A stretch of 64,000 nt of DNA from an uncultured Gammaproteobacteria bacterium (lineage in GTDB: Bacteria > Pseudomonadota > Gammaproteobacteria > Pseudomonadales > Pseudohongiellaceae), in NCBI GenBank assembly GCA_913061515.1, contig CAJXSF010000001.1, positions 1 to 64,000 of the forward strand. Direction: 5' to 3'. The notes beneath the pieces were generated by a model, which saw only the letters and a list, made by a program, of their open reading frames with translations, was not told the DNA's origin and ran no database searches. The first letter of the stretch is position 1. The number at the start of each line of letters is the position of its first letter. This document shows, one piece after another, positions 49,473 to 58,471 of the stretch. The translations under genes and the position numbers were made by a program.

Positions 49473-49502
49473 TGATCTAGATGTATTGGGCATTCGTATA
49501 GT
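49473..49502 (+). promoter_or_regulatory. ECF (RpoE/ChrR-type) autoregulatory promoter of rpoE-chrR
   Basis: TGATCT (49473-49478), 18 bases, TATAGT (49497-49502). The identical -35 hexamer and spacing to the divergent cfa promoter indicate one sigma factor reads both and thus autoregulates. Confidence 0.75.
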
Positions 49503-49519
49503 CACTAGAAGGAAGTTTC

Positions 49520-49639
49520 ATGAACGGGCAAGATGTAAACGCTAATCTACGCACGGCAAAGAAGAACAAAGGGATAACGTGGGAACCAAAGACGAAACTA
49601 ATGGTTTTAAGCAAGGTCTGCCTAAGGGGGCTGCATTGA
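49520..49639 (+). CDS. Possible leader ORF overlapping the rpoE start
   Basis: A 39-codon ORF begins at ATG 49520, about 11 bases after the predicted transcript start, with GGAAG just upstream. It ends at TGA 49637-49639, 60 bases inside the sigma gene in another frame. It has a better ribosome site than the sigma GTG. It may be a leader peptide or only a chance frame. Confidence 0.3.
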   Translation: MNGQDVNANLRTAKKNKGITWEPKTKLMVLSKVCLRGLH

Positions 49640-50190
49640 CAGCCGATCCGTGGGAGGAAGCACTGCACAAGGTGGCCGAGTCTGCGGACAGGGCTGCATT
49701 TCAGTTGTTATTTGAGCATTTTGCTCCGCAGATCAAGGCCTTTTTGATGAAAGGGATGTCCTCCTACGCAGATCGCAGCCAAGCGGAAGAGATGACCCAA
49801 GAAGTGATGATCAAAGTCTGGAACAAAGCCGCTTCGTTCAATGCGGCTAAGGCTAGTGTCAACACATGGATATTTACGATCGCCCGAAATACCCGAATCG
49901 ATTTTATTCGGCGAAACACCCGAGCTGAGCGAAAAATAGAGATAGAAGACATCTGGCATGAAGCGGATTCTCCAGAGCCAATCGTGGATTTTCAACAGCG
50001 CCGCGTTGAGGTTGAAATCCGCAATGCGATGTCGACTTTGCCAGCCGAACAAGCATTAGTGTTGGAAAAGGCATTTATGGAAAGCAAATCCCATAATGAG
50101 ATAGCCGAAGAATTGGACTTGCCACTTGGAACGGTTAAATCCCGTATTCGCTTGGCCTTGAATAAACTCCAGATACTCATAGATCGCTAA
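49579..50190 (+). CDS. rpoE: ECF sigma factor RpoE, ChrR-partner type
   Basis: 203 residues. Region 2 reads FQLLFEHFAPQIKAFLMKG, then EEMTQEVMIKVWNKA and TWIFTIARNTRIDFIRR; region 4 has the HNEIAEELDLPLGTVKSRI helix-turn-helix. The type pairs with zinc anti-sigma ChrR and responds to singlet oxygen and organic peroxides. The start is GTG 49579; an in-frame stop at 49543 limits the choice, and no good ribosome site is seen, which may mean coupling to the leader ORF. chrR follows after 16 bases. Confidence 0.9.
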   Translation: MGTKDETNGFKQGLPKGAALTADPWEEALHKVAESADRAAFQLLFEHFAPQIKAFLMKGMSSYADRSQAEEMTQEVMIKVWNKAASFNAAKASVNTWIFTIARNTRIDFIRRNTRAERKIEIEDIWHEADSPEPIVDFQQRRVEVEIRNAMSTLPAEQALVLEKAFMESKSHNEIAEELDLPLGTVKSRIRLALNKLQILIDR

Positions 50191-50206
50191 ACCCATAGGT
50201 ACAGAC

Positions 50207-50926
50207 ATGATTTCATATCACCCCGATTCAAGATTTTTGACAGACTTCGCTAGTGCGAACCTGCCGATGGCGCAAGCAATGTGTGTGTCAGCGCATCTTG
50301 AGTTTTGTGGCAAGTGCCGAGCCCATGTGCATCAATTGAAAGAGATTGGTGGCCATTTGCTCTCACAGATCCCGCCTGTTGCAGTAGAGGCCGGTAGTTT
50401 TGAACAATTAATGAGTAAGATCGCAAGCCCACAGCCGCTACCAACAGCGCCTAGCGCCCAGGCGCACAATGCACTGACCAGCATAGCGCCTAAGTCAGGT
50501 AAAGAGACCTATTTGCCTCGCTCAGTGCGCCGGCTTTCCAACGGTAGCTTGCAGAATTTAGGGTGGGCTCAATTTGGCAAAGCCTTGCGTATAGCCCCAT
50601 TACCCATTGCTGGAGAGACGCTCGAGACTTCTATTTACGATATTAAGGCGGGCGGACAAATGCCTGAGCATGAGCATCGTGGGGAAGAAATCACCGTGTT
50701 GCTCAAGGGTAGTTTCTCAGATGCGGACGGAACTTACTCGCGAGGAGATTTTGTCGTTCGAAATGCTGGTGAGGCGCATCAACCGACAGCTACTCAAGAT
50801 ACCGATTGTATATGCTTAGTATGCCTTGAGAGGCCAGTTCGGCCGCGAGGGTGGTTCTATCGACTGCTCGAGCCCTATATTCAATATCGACTTCACTCGC
50901 TAAAGCGCAATGGGGCAACTCACTAA
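50207..50926 (+). CDS. chrR: Zinc-binding anti-sigma factor ChrR
   Basis: 239 residues. The N-terminal anti-sigma domain has zinc ligands H5, H30, C34 and C37, each one residue earlier than the four in Rhodobacter ChrR. The C-terminal cupin domain has a MPEHEHRGEEITVLLKG motif and GEAHQP, which bind a second zinc and are needed for the singlet-oxygen response. It would hold RpoE inactive in the cytoplasm until photo-oxidative stress releases it. Confidence 0.93.
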   Translation: MISYHPDSRFLTDFASANLPMAQAMCVSAHLEFCGKCRAHVHQLKEIGGHLLSQIPPVAVEAGSFEQLMSKIASPQPLPTAPSAQAHNALTSIAPKSGKETYLPRSVRRLSNGSLQNLGWAQFGKALRIAPLPIAGETLETSIYDIKAGGQMPEHEHRGEEITVLLKGSFSDADGTYSRGDFVVRNAGEAHQPTATQDTDCICLVCLERPVRPRGWFYRLLEPYIQYRLHSLKRNGATH

Positions 50927-51020
50927 GTTTGCCGCATTGCGACCTTGTTTCTTGCGCTTTTTCAGCTAAGCACTGTTCAATCGACTGCCTCACATCGATT
51001 TCAGTGCTCTGCTCGGGCAT

Positions 51021-51050
51021 AATACTCCTTCAATTATTTTAAGGAGTTTT
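51021..51050 (+). promoter_or_regulatory. Inverted repeat enclosing the ppiC ribosome site
   Basis: ACTCCTT (51024-51030) pairs perfectly with AAGGAGT (51041-51047), which contains the ppiC Shine-Dalgarno sequence, over a 10-base loop; two outer A-T pairs extend the stem beyond one mismatch. If the left arm is transcribed, the stem would hide the ribosome site. A CATAAT at 51018-51023 could instead be a -10 box, in which case the repeat is DNA-level. Confidence 0.5.
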
Positions 51051-51053
51051 CCC

Positions 51054-51335
51054 ATGGCTACAGCCACAGCCCGTCACATCCTCGTTGAATCAGAAGCCCA
51101 ATGCCTAGAGCTGAAAGACCGCATTGTTGCAGGCGAAGACTTTGGCGATATCGCGAAGCAATACTCTTCATGCCCCTCTCGCGCACAAGGCGGCGACCTT
51201 GGTAGCTTTGGCCCAGGTCAAATGGTGAAAGAGTTTGATCAGGTTGTTTTCAGCGCTGAGCCGAACACTGTGCAGGGCCCTGTTAAAACCCAATTCGGAT
51301 ATCACTTGCTAGAAGTGACAAGTCGTACTGCCTGA
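51054..51335 (+). CDS. ppiC: Parvulin-type peptidyl-prolyl isomerase PpiC
   Basis: 93-residue single-domain cytoplasmic parvulin: ARHILVESEAQCLELKDRI, GGDLGSFGPGQMVKEFD and FGYHLLEV are the family blocks. It speeds cis-trans isomerisation at proline bonds. E. coli PpiC is 93 residues. AAGGAG sits 7 bases before the ATG inside an inverted repeat. It is 16 bases upstream of nudF. Confidence 0.95.
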   Translation: MATATARHILVESEAQCLELKDRIVAGEDFGDIAKQYSSCPSRAQGGDLGSFGPGQMVKEFDQVVFSAEPNTVQGPVKTQFGYHLLEVTSRTA

Positions 51336-51351
51336 TTCTTGAGGCCTACAA

Positions 51352-52005
51352 ATGACTTACTTTCCCCCTGAATTTTCTATTCAGGACGTCAACGTAGAGC
51401 AAAGAACCTCGGAATACCGGGGTTTTTTCTCTATTGATAAATTTACTCTGAAACACAAACTCTATGCAGGTGGTTACAGCGACAGTTTCACTCGTGAGCT
51501 GTTTTTACGCGACCCTGCAGCGGGAGTATTGCTCTATGATCCAAAGTTAGACGCCGTGGTCTTAGTCGAGCAGTTTCGAATAGGAGCGCTTTTGGACGCG
51601 CAACGGCAAGGCGCTAGTCCTTGGTGTTTAGAGGTCGTTGCAGGGATTCTAGCCCCCACTGAATCTGCCGCCGAACTCTCTCGTCGAGAGGCGATGGAAG
51701 AGGCCGGCTGCGTCATACAAGCGTTGGAGCCCATCTGTGAGTATTACAATAGTCCAGGGGGCAGCAACGAGCGTATCAGCCTCTATTGTGGTCAAATTGA
51801 TGCGACGAATGCGGGCGGGATCTACGGTCTTGCCGAAGAACATGAAGATATTCGCGCCATTGTGCTATCTTTTGATGAGGCTTGGGTCCTCTTGCAAGAA
51901 GGGCGCATGAATAACGCGATGGCGATCATTGCAATGCAATGGCTATATATAAACAGAGACAAGCTCAAAGAGCGCTGGTTAATAGGCGGCAATCAAGCTG
52001 GATGA
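51352..52005 (+). CDS. nudF: ADP-ribose pyrophosphatase
   Basis: 217-residue Nudix hydrolase that cleaves ADP-ribose to AMP and ribose-5-phosphate. The Nudix box is exact: G-x5-E-x7-REAMEEAG from residue about 101. The N-terminal extension and late EEHEDIR segment fit NudF. Its stop overlaps the next start as ATGA. NudF-DUF1249-CpdA-YqiA-ParE is a conserved gammaproteobacterial order. Confidence 0.93.
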   Translation: MTYFPPEFSIQDVNVEQRTSEYRGFFSIDKFTLKHKLYAGGYSDSFTRELFLRDPAAGVLLYDPKLDAVVLVEQFRIGALLDAQRQGASPWCLEVVAGILAPTESAAELSRREAMEEAGCVIQALEPICEYYNSPGGSNERISLYCGQIDATNAGGIYGLAEEHEDIRAIVLSFDEAWVLLQEGRMNNAMAIIAMQWLYINRDKLKERWLIGGNQAG

Positions 52006-52580
52006 AAACTTCTCAATACCGTATAGATCTAATTAGGCAAATGGCTGATTGTGATGCGAATTTTATTCGTTTACTAAAGCTTATGCCTGAACTAGAATCA
52101 TTCCGAGAGCACTGTTTCCAGCTAGATCAAGAGAGCCCCACAAGCGGCGGTATCAATCTCGATTTTCACCGAAAATCTAATGATGAAGCAGTGGCGTGCA
52201 CCGCCAGTGATGATACGGAGCAATATACACGAGAGTTCATACTAAGCTCGCCTCATCACAATGAGGAGCAACGTGTGCGAATCAGTGTGCTAGAAGTATT
52301 TCGCTATACGAGTACTCTGTCTATTACGCAAGTCACTCAAGTGAGCGATTGGATCGAGCCTCCAGGCATTATAGTGCGTGTGTACCATGATGCCTCCACT
52401 GCAGAAGCCGTGTCTTATCAAGGGCATAGGGCGTTTCTTGCAAAGTATGCGATACCTAATCCAACGATGTACCACCAAGATGAGAAGAGGCAGATAAACG
52501 AATTCCTCGGCGAGTGGCTAAGCCTCTGTTTACAGGCAGGTCGCAGTCTTAAAGCCCCGACAGTTATCTGCGCTGCATAA
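52002..52580 (+). CDS. DUF1249 family protein
   Basis: 192-residue protein starting at ATG 52002, which overlaps the nudF TGA; a longer in-frame start at 51939 lies inside nudF and is not needed. The N-terminal LMPELESFRE and the C-terminal KRQINEFLGEWLSLCL match the DUF1249 (YqiB) family found between nudF and cpdA. Function unknown. Confidence 0.85.
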   Translation: MKTSQYRIDLIRQMADCDANFIRLLKLMPELESFREHCFQLDQESPTSGGINLDFHRKSNDEAVACTASDDTEQYTREFILSSPHHNEEQRVRISVLEVFRYTSTLSITQVTQVSDWIEPPGIIVRVYHDASTAEAVSYQGHRAFLAKYAIPNPTMYHQDEKRQINEFLGEWLSLCLQAGRSLKAPTVICAA

Positions 52581-52583
52581 ATT

Positions 52584-53402
52584 ATGATAAGAAACTCCGA
52601 GGAAGCTGCTATTAGAGTTGTTCAGATAACGGATACCCATCTGTTTCGTGAGCCTGGCGCCAATCTACTAAAGCTGAATACTCAAGATAGCTTCGAGAAA
52701 GTGATTGAGTTAATACAAGCTAAAGAGGATGCAATTGATGTGATTCTCGCCACCGGTGATATCGCGCAAGATGCCTCCGTAGAAGCTTATATGCGTTTTG
52801 CTCAAGCGATGCAGGACTTCGACGCGCCTTTCTATTGGATTCCGGGAAACCACGATCGTCGCCGCGTAATGCAAGAAATAGAGATGTACAAGAGCGCATT
52901 TGGTGGCTCAGCTCAATTTGCTAATTGGCAAATCATTTTATTAGATTCCAGTGTTTCCGGTGAGGTACATGGATTGCTCGGTGCTGCTGAGCTAAAGCGC
53001 TTGGTCACGAATTTAGAGGCGTCAGCCAAAAACCCCGAAATCGAACATTGCATTGTGTGCTTGCACCATAACCCTGTGCCAGGTTCCGCGCAATGGATGG
53101 AAGGAATTGGCCTACAGAATGACAGCGAGTTTTTGGCGTTGATTGACAAGTATCCCCATGTGCGAGCGGTAGTTTATGGGCACATACACCAAGAGTTAGA
53201 TTTTGTTCGCAACAACGTGCGCTATTTCTGCACTCCGTCTACGTGCATTCAGTTTAAACCGAAAGTGGAAGACTTCACTCTTGATAATGTGAACCCTGCT
53301 TATCGATGGTTTGATCTTTTGCCAAATGGCGAAATTAGAAGTGCAATTGAACGTGTCACGGGATATGAATTTGAAGTGGATCATTCATCGACAGGGTATT
53401 GA
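52584..53402 (+). CDS. cpdA: 3',5'-cyclic-AMP phosphodiesterase
   Basis: 272-residue metallophosphoesterase (CpdA/Icc) that lowers cytoplasmic cAMP. The metal ligands follow the family order: QITDTHLF, GDIAQD, GNHDRR, HHNPVP and YGHIHQE. Length matches E. coli CpdA (275). It starts 3 bases after DUF1249. Confidence 0.93.
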   Translation: MIRNSEEAAIRVVQITDTHLFREPGANLLKLNTQDSFEKVIELIQAKEDAIDVILATGDIAQDASVEAYMRFAQAMQDFDAPFYWIPGNHDRRRVMQEIEMYKSAFGGSAQFANWQIILLDSSVSGEVHGLLGAAELKRLVTNLEASAKNPEIEHCIVCLHHNPVPGSAQWMEGIGLQNDSEFLALIDKYPHVRAVVYGHIHQELDFVRNNVRYFCTPSTCIQFKPKVEDFTLDNVNPAYRWFDLLPNGEIRSAIERVTGYEFEVDHSSTGY

Positions 53403-53485
53403 TGCGCTAATGAATGCGCGGATCTCGCTATGGTAAAAAAGCAACATTGCCCCCCTGTGTGGCTATGCAGCACAGGAGCAGTAGC

Positions 53486-54073
53486 ATGAGTATCGCTCCG
53501 TTTTTTCTTCTCTATTTGCATGGTTTTAATAGTTCTCCTATTTCTAGCAAAGCTCGTATCACCTATGACTTTTGTGTGGCAAATGGCATGTCTGATTGTA
53601 TTGCGATCCCAGAGCTTCCGCATATTCCCGCTTTAGCTATGGAGCAGATGAGCGAAATAATCGAACGTCAGACTCTGCCGGTGGCGATTATTGGTAGCTC
53701 ACTAGGGGGGTATTACGCGAGCTTCCTTGCAGAAAAATATGGTTTGAACGCCGCGCTCATCAACCCTGCTGTGAACCCTGCGCAATTGTGGCATGAGCAC
53801 CTAGGGCTCAACCGTAATTATTATTCAGGGCGTGAGTACGAAATCACCGAAGAGCATGTGCAACAATTGCGCGCAATTGACACCCCCTCGCTTCAACATC
53901 CTGAGAAATTCATGTTGCTAGTACAGACCGGTGATGAGACGCTAGATTATCGGCTCGCGGTGGACAAATACAAGTCCAGCATGCGTATAATTCAAGAAGG
54001 TGGCAATCATAGTTTTGAGAACTATGCTGACATGTTGCCCGAAATTTTTCAGTTTCTCGCGACGCCACACTAG
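53486..54073 (+). CDS. yqiA: YqiA-type alpha/beta hydrolase (esterase)
   Basis: 195 residues from ATG 53486, which has AGGAG 8 bases upstream; an upstream in-frame start at 53414 adds 24 residues with no family similarity. YLHGFNSSP is the oxyanion region, the nucleophile Ser is in GSSLGGYYA, and the late GGNHSFENY supplies the His. E. coli YqiA, an esterase upstream of parE, is 193 residues. Confidence 0.92.
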   Translation: MSIAPFFLLYLHGFNSSPISSKARITYDFCVANGMSDCIAIPELPHIPALAMEQMSEIIERQTLPVAIIGSSLGGYYASFLAEKYGLNAALINPAVNPAQLWHEHLGLNRNYYSGREYEITEEHVQQLRAIDTPSLQHPEKFMLLVQTGDETLDYRLAVDKYKSSMRIIQEGGNHSFENYADMLPEIFQFLATPH

Positions 54074-54135
54074 AGGCTCTTGCTTATAGTTGGCAATCAT
54101 TTCTTAGCGAGTTTGCAAATAGAGATAACAAATTA

Positions 54136-56049
54136 ATGAGCAACACTTATAACGCCGATGCCATTGAAGTCCTAACAGGGCTCGACCCAGTGCGAAAACG
54201 CCCGGGTATGTACACTGACACTACCCGCCCTAATCATCTTGTTCAGGAAGTATTGGACAATAGTGTTGACGAAGCATTGGCAGGTCATGCGAAAACAATC
54301 ACAGTCGAAATGCACAAAGACGGCTATGTGGAAGTCAGCGATGATGGACGCGGTATGCCTGTTGATGTGCACCCAGAAGAAAAAGTAAGTGGGGTAGAAC
54401 TTATTCTTACGCGCTTGCATGCCGGCGGTAAATTCTCTAATAAGAATTACCAGTACTCCGGCGGTTTGCACGGTGTCGGGGTGTCAGTTGTTAACGCCTT
54501 GTCAAAACATCTGGAAGTCATTGTGCGTCGTGCAGGCACAGTGTTTCAGATGAAATTTAAAGATGGTGAAAAAGTATCAGAGCTGACCCCAATAGGGACG
54601 GCCCCGAAGCGCATGACTGGTACTACCGTTCGCTTTATTCCTGACGAAAAATATTTCGATTCAAGCAAAATATCCATTACAAGATTGAAGCATGTCTTAA
54701 GAGCTAAAGCGGTATTGTGTTCCGGTTTGCGAGTCGTCTTTATTGACAACACTGTAGACCCAGATAAAAGCCAGAGTGAAGAATGGCTATTCGAAGAAGG
54801 CTTGGCGGATTATCTCACTCAGTCGACACATGGCTGGCAGGTGTTGCCGGTATCTCCCTTTATAGGCTCCATGCAGGGAAACAGTGAGGCTGTCGATTGG
54901 GCGGTGCAATGGTTGCCCGAAGGCGGTGATATTACAGCAGAGAGCTATGTCAATCTTATTCCTACTGCGCAAGGCGGGACCCATGTAAATGGCTTGCGCA
55001 CTGGCTTGCTTGATGCGTTGCGCGAGTTCTGTGAATTTAGAAACTTGCTGCCAAGAGGCATCAAGCTGAGCCCTGAAGATGTTTGGGAGCGCTGCTGTTA
55101 TGTGCTCTCTGCGAAAGTGGTAGAGCCACAGTTCTCTGGTCAAACTAAGGAGCGACTCTCTTCAAGACAATGTGCCGTATTCATTTCTGGCGTTGTGAAA
55201 GACGCTTTCAGCTTATGGTTGAATCAACATACTGATGAAGCAGAGTTGATTGCAGAGCTGTGTATAAGCAATGCACAAAGCCGCCTAAAGGCTAGTAAGA
55301 AAGTTGAACGGAAAAAAGTGACAGCAGGGCCTGCATTGCCAGGAAAATTAGCAGATTGCTCGACTCAGGATGTAATGGCAGGCGAATTATTTCTGGTCGA
55401 AGGGGACTCTGCAGGGGGCTCGGCAAAGCAAGCACGTGATCGAGAGACGCAGGCGATAATGCCGCTGCGCGGAAAGATTCTCAATACCTGGGAAGTCGAC
55501 TCGAATGAGATCTTAGCATCGCAAGAGGTTCATGACATTGCAGTCGCCTTAGGGGTTGATCCTGGTTCAAGTGACTTGGAGGGTTTGCGTTACGGCAAGA
55601 TCTGCATACTTGCTGATGCCGACTCCGATGGATTGCATATCGCCACATTGCTGTGTGCTTTGTTCGTTCGTCATTTCAGGCCACTAGTAAGTGCAGGGCA
55701 TATCTATGTCGCCATGCCGCCTTTGTACCGGATCGATGTGGGTAAAGAAGTATTTTATGCCTTGGACGATCAAGACAAAGATGGAATATTGGATCGATTG
55801 GTTGCAGAGAATAAAAAAGGCAAACCTAACGTCCAGCGCTTTAAAGGTTTGGGTGAGATGAACCCATTGCAGTTGCGCGAAACCACTATGAGTCGCGATA
55901 CGCGCCGCTTAGTACAATTAACCCTCGATGATGAGCAAGAGTCGAGAACCACCGATGAAATGCTAGATATGCTACTTGCGAAAAAGCGGGCAGCAGATCG
56001 CAAGTCATGGCTTGAAGAGAATGGTAACTTGGCAGATTTAGCGGAATAA
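54136..56049 (+). CDS. parE: DNA topoisomerase IV subunit B
   Basis: 637-residue ATPase subunit of topoisomerase IV, which decatenates replicated chromosomes. GHKL ATP site: EVLDNSVDEAL and DDGRGMPVD, GGLHGVGVSVVNALS. The TOPRIM domain has LVEGDSAGGSAKQARDR and the DADSDG motif. Length identifies ParE rather than the longer GyrB. Confidence 0.97.
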   Translation: MSNTYNADAIEVLTGLDPVRKRPGMYTDTTRPNHLVQEVLDNSVDEALAGHAKTITVEMHKDGYVEVSDDGRGMPVDVHPEEKVSGVELILTRLHAGGKFSNKNYQYSGGLHGVGVSVVNALSKHLEVIVRRAGTVFQMKFKDGEKVSELTPIGTAPKRMTGTTVRFIPDEKYFDSSKISITRLKHVLRAKAVLCSGLRVVFIDNTVDPDKSQSEEWLFEEGLADYLTQSTHGWQVLPVSPFIGSMQGNSEAVDWAVQWLPEGGDITAESYVNLIPTAQGGTHVNGLRTGLLDALREFCEFRNLLPRGIKLSPEDVWERCCYVLSAKVVEPQFSGQTKERLSSRQCAVFISGVVKDAFSLWLNQHTDEAELIAELCISNAQSRLKASKKVERKKVTAGPALPGKLADCSTQDVMAGELFLVEGDSAGGSAKQARDRETQAIMPLRGKILNTWEVDSNEILASQEVHDIAVALGVDPGSSDLEGLRYGKICILADADSDGLHIATLLCALFVRHFRPLVSAGHIYVAMPPLYRIDVGKEVFYALDDQDKDGILDRLVAENKKGKPNVQRFKGLGEMNPLQLRETTMSRDTRRLVQLTLDDEQESRTTDEMLDMLLAKKRAADRKSWLEENGNLADLAE

Positions 56050-56100
56050 CACATAGACGTAAATCGCTCACATAATCAGATATAAAAGCAGATAGAAAAC

Positions 56101-58350
56101 ATGACTCAAAATATTACAGTGAACGAACACGGTGTAGAACAAATTGCCTTGAGTAGTTACTCACAACAGGCTTATTTGAACTACTCGATGTACGTTATCA
56201 ACGACCGTGCCTTGCCGCATATTGGCGATGGTTTGAAACCTGTGCAAAGACGAATCGTGTATGCGATGTCTGAGCTTGGTCTTAAGTCGACGGCAAAATT
56301 CAAAAAGTCTGCTCGTACCATTGGCGATGTGATAGGTAAGTTTCACCCGCACGGTGATTCGGCTTGCTACGAGGCCATGGTGCTAATGGCACAGCCATTT
56401 AGTTATCGCTACCCACTAGTTGATGGGCAGGGAAACTGGGGCTCGCCAGACGATCCAAAATCATTCGCGGCCATGCGTTACACGGAATCGAAACTGCGCA
56501 AATATGCCGATGTTCTTTTATCGGAATTGGAGCAAGGCACGGTCGAATGGAAACTTAATTTTGATGGCACCTTGGAAGAGCCCGAGATTCTGCCCGCTAG
56601 GCTGCCCAACGTCTTGTTAAACGGTGGCAGTGGTATCGCCGTGGGTATGGCGACGGATATACCGCCTCATAATCTGCGTGAAGTCGCGAGCGCCTGTATC
56701 CATTTATTGGAAAGCCCAAGTGCCACTGTTGCTGATTTGCTGACTCATATTAAGGGGCCTGATTATCCAACAGCGGCAGATATCATTAGCTCGCAAAATG
56801 ATATTGCTTCGTTGTATGAGACTGGTAAAGGGTCTATCAAAGCGCGGGCAGTCTATCATATCGAGAATGGCGATATTGTGATCACAGCACTGCCTTACCA
56901 AGTGTCTGGAGCCAAGGTCTTAGAACAGATCGCAGCCCAGATGCAGAAGAAGAAGCTACCAATGGTTGTCGATCTAAGAGATGAGTCAGATCATGAGAAT
57001 CCGACCCGAATCGTAGTAGTGCCTCGCTCTAATCGAATCGACACGGACGCTTTGATGTTGCATCTATTTGCGTCTACAGATCTAGAGCGCAACTATCGCG
57101 TCAATTTTAATATGATTGGCACGAATGGCCGGCCGCAGGTTAAGGATTTGCGCTCTTTATTAAAGGAGTGGCTAGAGTTTCGCACCGAAACAGTGCGTCG
57201 GCGTTTACAGAACCGACTAGATCGTATCTTACAAAGATTGCATATTTTAGAAGGCCTATTGGTCGCCTTCTTAAACATCGATGAAGTGATTCATATCATC
57301 CGCACAGAGGATAAACCCCGCCCTGTCCTAATGGAGCGATTTGGTATCAGTGAAGTGCAGGCGGAATCGATTCTCGAGCTCAAACTGCGACACTTAGCTA
57401 AATTGGAAGAAGTGAAAATCCGCGCAGAGCAAAGTGAGCTTGATGCCGAACGTGAAAAGTTAGAGCAAATTCTAGGCTCAGCAACACGGCTGAAAACGCT
57501 TATTCGTAAAGAGATCGCCAAAGATGCAGAAGATTTTGGTGATGATCGATGTTCAGCAATTGTGCAGCGCGAAGAAGCACAAGCATTTAGTGAAACTGAA
57601 TTGCTCTCGACAGAGCCACTGACGGTCGTACTTTCAGAGCGAGGCTGGGCCCGCACAGCGAAGGGGCATGAAGTTGACCCTACAGCCTTGCAGTATAAAT
57701 CTGGAGATGCATTCAAATTCGCGGCAAAAGGGCGTAGTAATCAGAATGCGATTTTTATTGATTCTACTGGTCGCTCTTACTCATTGCCATCCCACACCTT
57801 GCCGTCTGCGCGCGGCCAAGGTGAACCACTCACAGGGCGTATCACGCCAGAGTCGGGCGCGAGTTTCGAGGGTGTGCTTATGGGCGATGATACGCAGCGA
57901 GTCTTACTGGCAAGTGATGCTGGTTATGGCTTTGTTGCAAAAATTGCAGACTTACAAAGCAAGAATAAATCCGGAAAGAGCGTCCTCAAGCTGCCAACTG
58001 CGAGTAAAGTTTTGCCACCCATAGTCGTTAACAATTATGAAGAAGATTTGGTTGTCGCAATTACAAACGAAGGACGCATGTTAAGTTTCCCGCTCTCAGA
58101 GTTGCCGGAACTATCCCGTGGCAAGGGCAATAAAGTGATTAGTATTCCCTCTGCGCGAGCTAGTGATCGCATAGAGTTCGTGGTTGCTCTGTGTGTGTTG
58201 GGCGAAAAAGACACGCTGACCATCCATGCTGGTAGGCGATACCTCAATATGAAAATCTCTGATCTAGAGCATTATCGTGGCGAAAGAGGTCGTCGTGGGA
58301 ATAAACTTCCGCGCGGCTTCCAGAATGTAGACAGGGTAGAAGTCACTTGA
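56101..58350 (+). CDS. parC: DNA topoisomerase IV subunit A
   Basis: 749-residue DNA-cleaving subunit. The active-site tyrosine is Y127 in AAMRYTES. The quinolone-determining region has S87 and E91 in [12 protein letters not shown], the unmutated state at the positions equivalent to E. coli Ser80 and Glu84. The C-terminal beta-pinwheel follows. It is 51 bases after parE. Confidence 0.97.
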   Translation: MTQNITVNEHGVEQIALSSYSQQAYLNYSMYVINDRALPHIGDGLKPVQRRIVYAMSELGLKSTAKFKKSARTIGDVIGKFHPHGDSACYEAMVLMAQPFSYRYPLVDGQGNWGSPDDPKSFAAMRYTESKLRKYADVLLSELEQGTVEWKLNFDGTLEEPEILPARLPNVLLNGGSGIAVGMATDIPPHNLREVASACIHLLESPSATVADLLTHIKGPDYPTAADIISSQNDIASLYETGKGSIKARAVYHIENGDIVITALPYQVSGAKVLEQIAAQMQKKKLPMVVDLRDESDHENPTRIVVVPRSNRIDTDALMLHLFASTDLERNYRVNFNMIGTNGRPQVKDLRSLLKEWLEFRTETVRRRLQNRLDRILQRLHILEGLLVAFLNIDEVIHIIRTEDKPRPVLMERFGISEVQAESILELKLRHLAKLEEVKIRAEQSELDAEREKLEQILGSATRLKTLIRKEIAKDAEDFGDDRCSAIVQREEAQAFSETELLSTEPLTVVLSERGWARTAKGHEVDPTALQYKSGDAFKFAAKGRSNQNAIFIDSTGRSYSLPSHTLPSARGQGEPLTGRITPESGASFEGVLMGDDTQRVLLASDAGYGFVAKIADLQSKNKSGKSVLKLPTASKVLPPIVVNNYEEDLVVAITNEGRMLSFPLSELPELSRGKGNKVISIPSARASDRIEFVVALCVLGEKDTLTIHAGRRYLNMKISDLEHYRGERGRRGNKLPRGFQNVDRVEVT

Positions 58351-58471
58351 GGGATGCTAACTTTTAGTACAAAAACCCTCTAATTAGGTAGCAACGGAAA
58401 CGCACAAGTTGCTATCCTTCTACTATACGCTTCTTGTAGTTTAAGAATGACAATAATTAGGAGAAGGGTTT

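Noticed and set aside
49520-49639. Frameshift in the rpoE 5' end joining the leader ORF to the sigma gene
   Set aside because: The sigma frame from GTG 49579 already has a full-length N-terminus for the family, so no frameshift is needed.
50790-51020. Minus-strand ORF of 76 codons with an AAGGAG ribosome site in the chrR-ppiC gap
   Set aside because: The AAGGAG on the minus strand is the other arm of the ppiC inverted repeat, more than half of the frame lies antisense to chrR, and the protein resembles nothing I know.
51939-52001. Longer start for the DUF1249 gene
   Set aside because: It lies inside nudF; ATG 52002 overlaps the nudF stop as ATGA and gives the family N-terminus.
58349-58416. 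Terminator after parC from GAGGG and CCCTC
   Set aside because: The arms are only 5 bases with a loop over 20 bases and no T tract.
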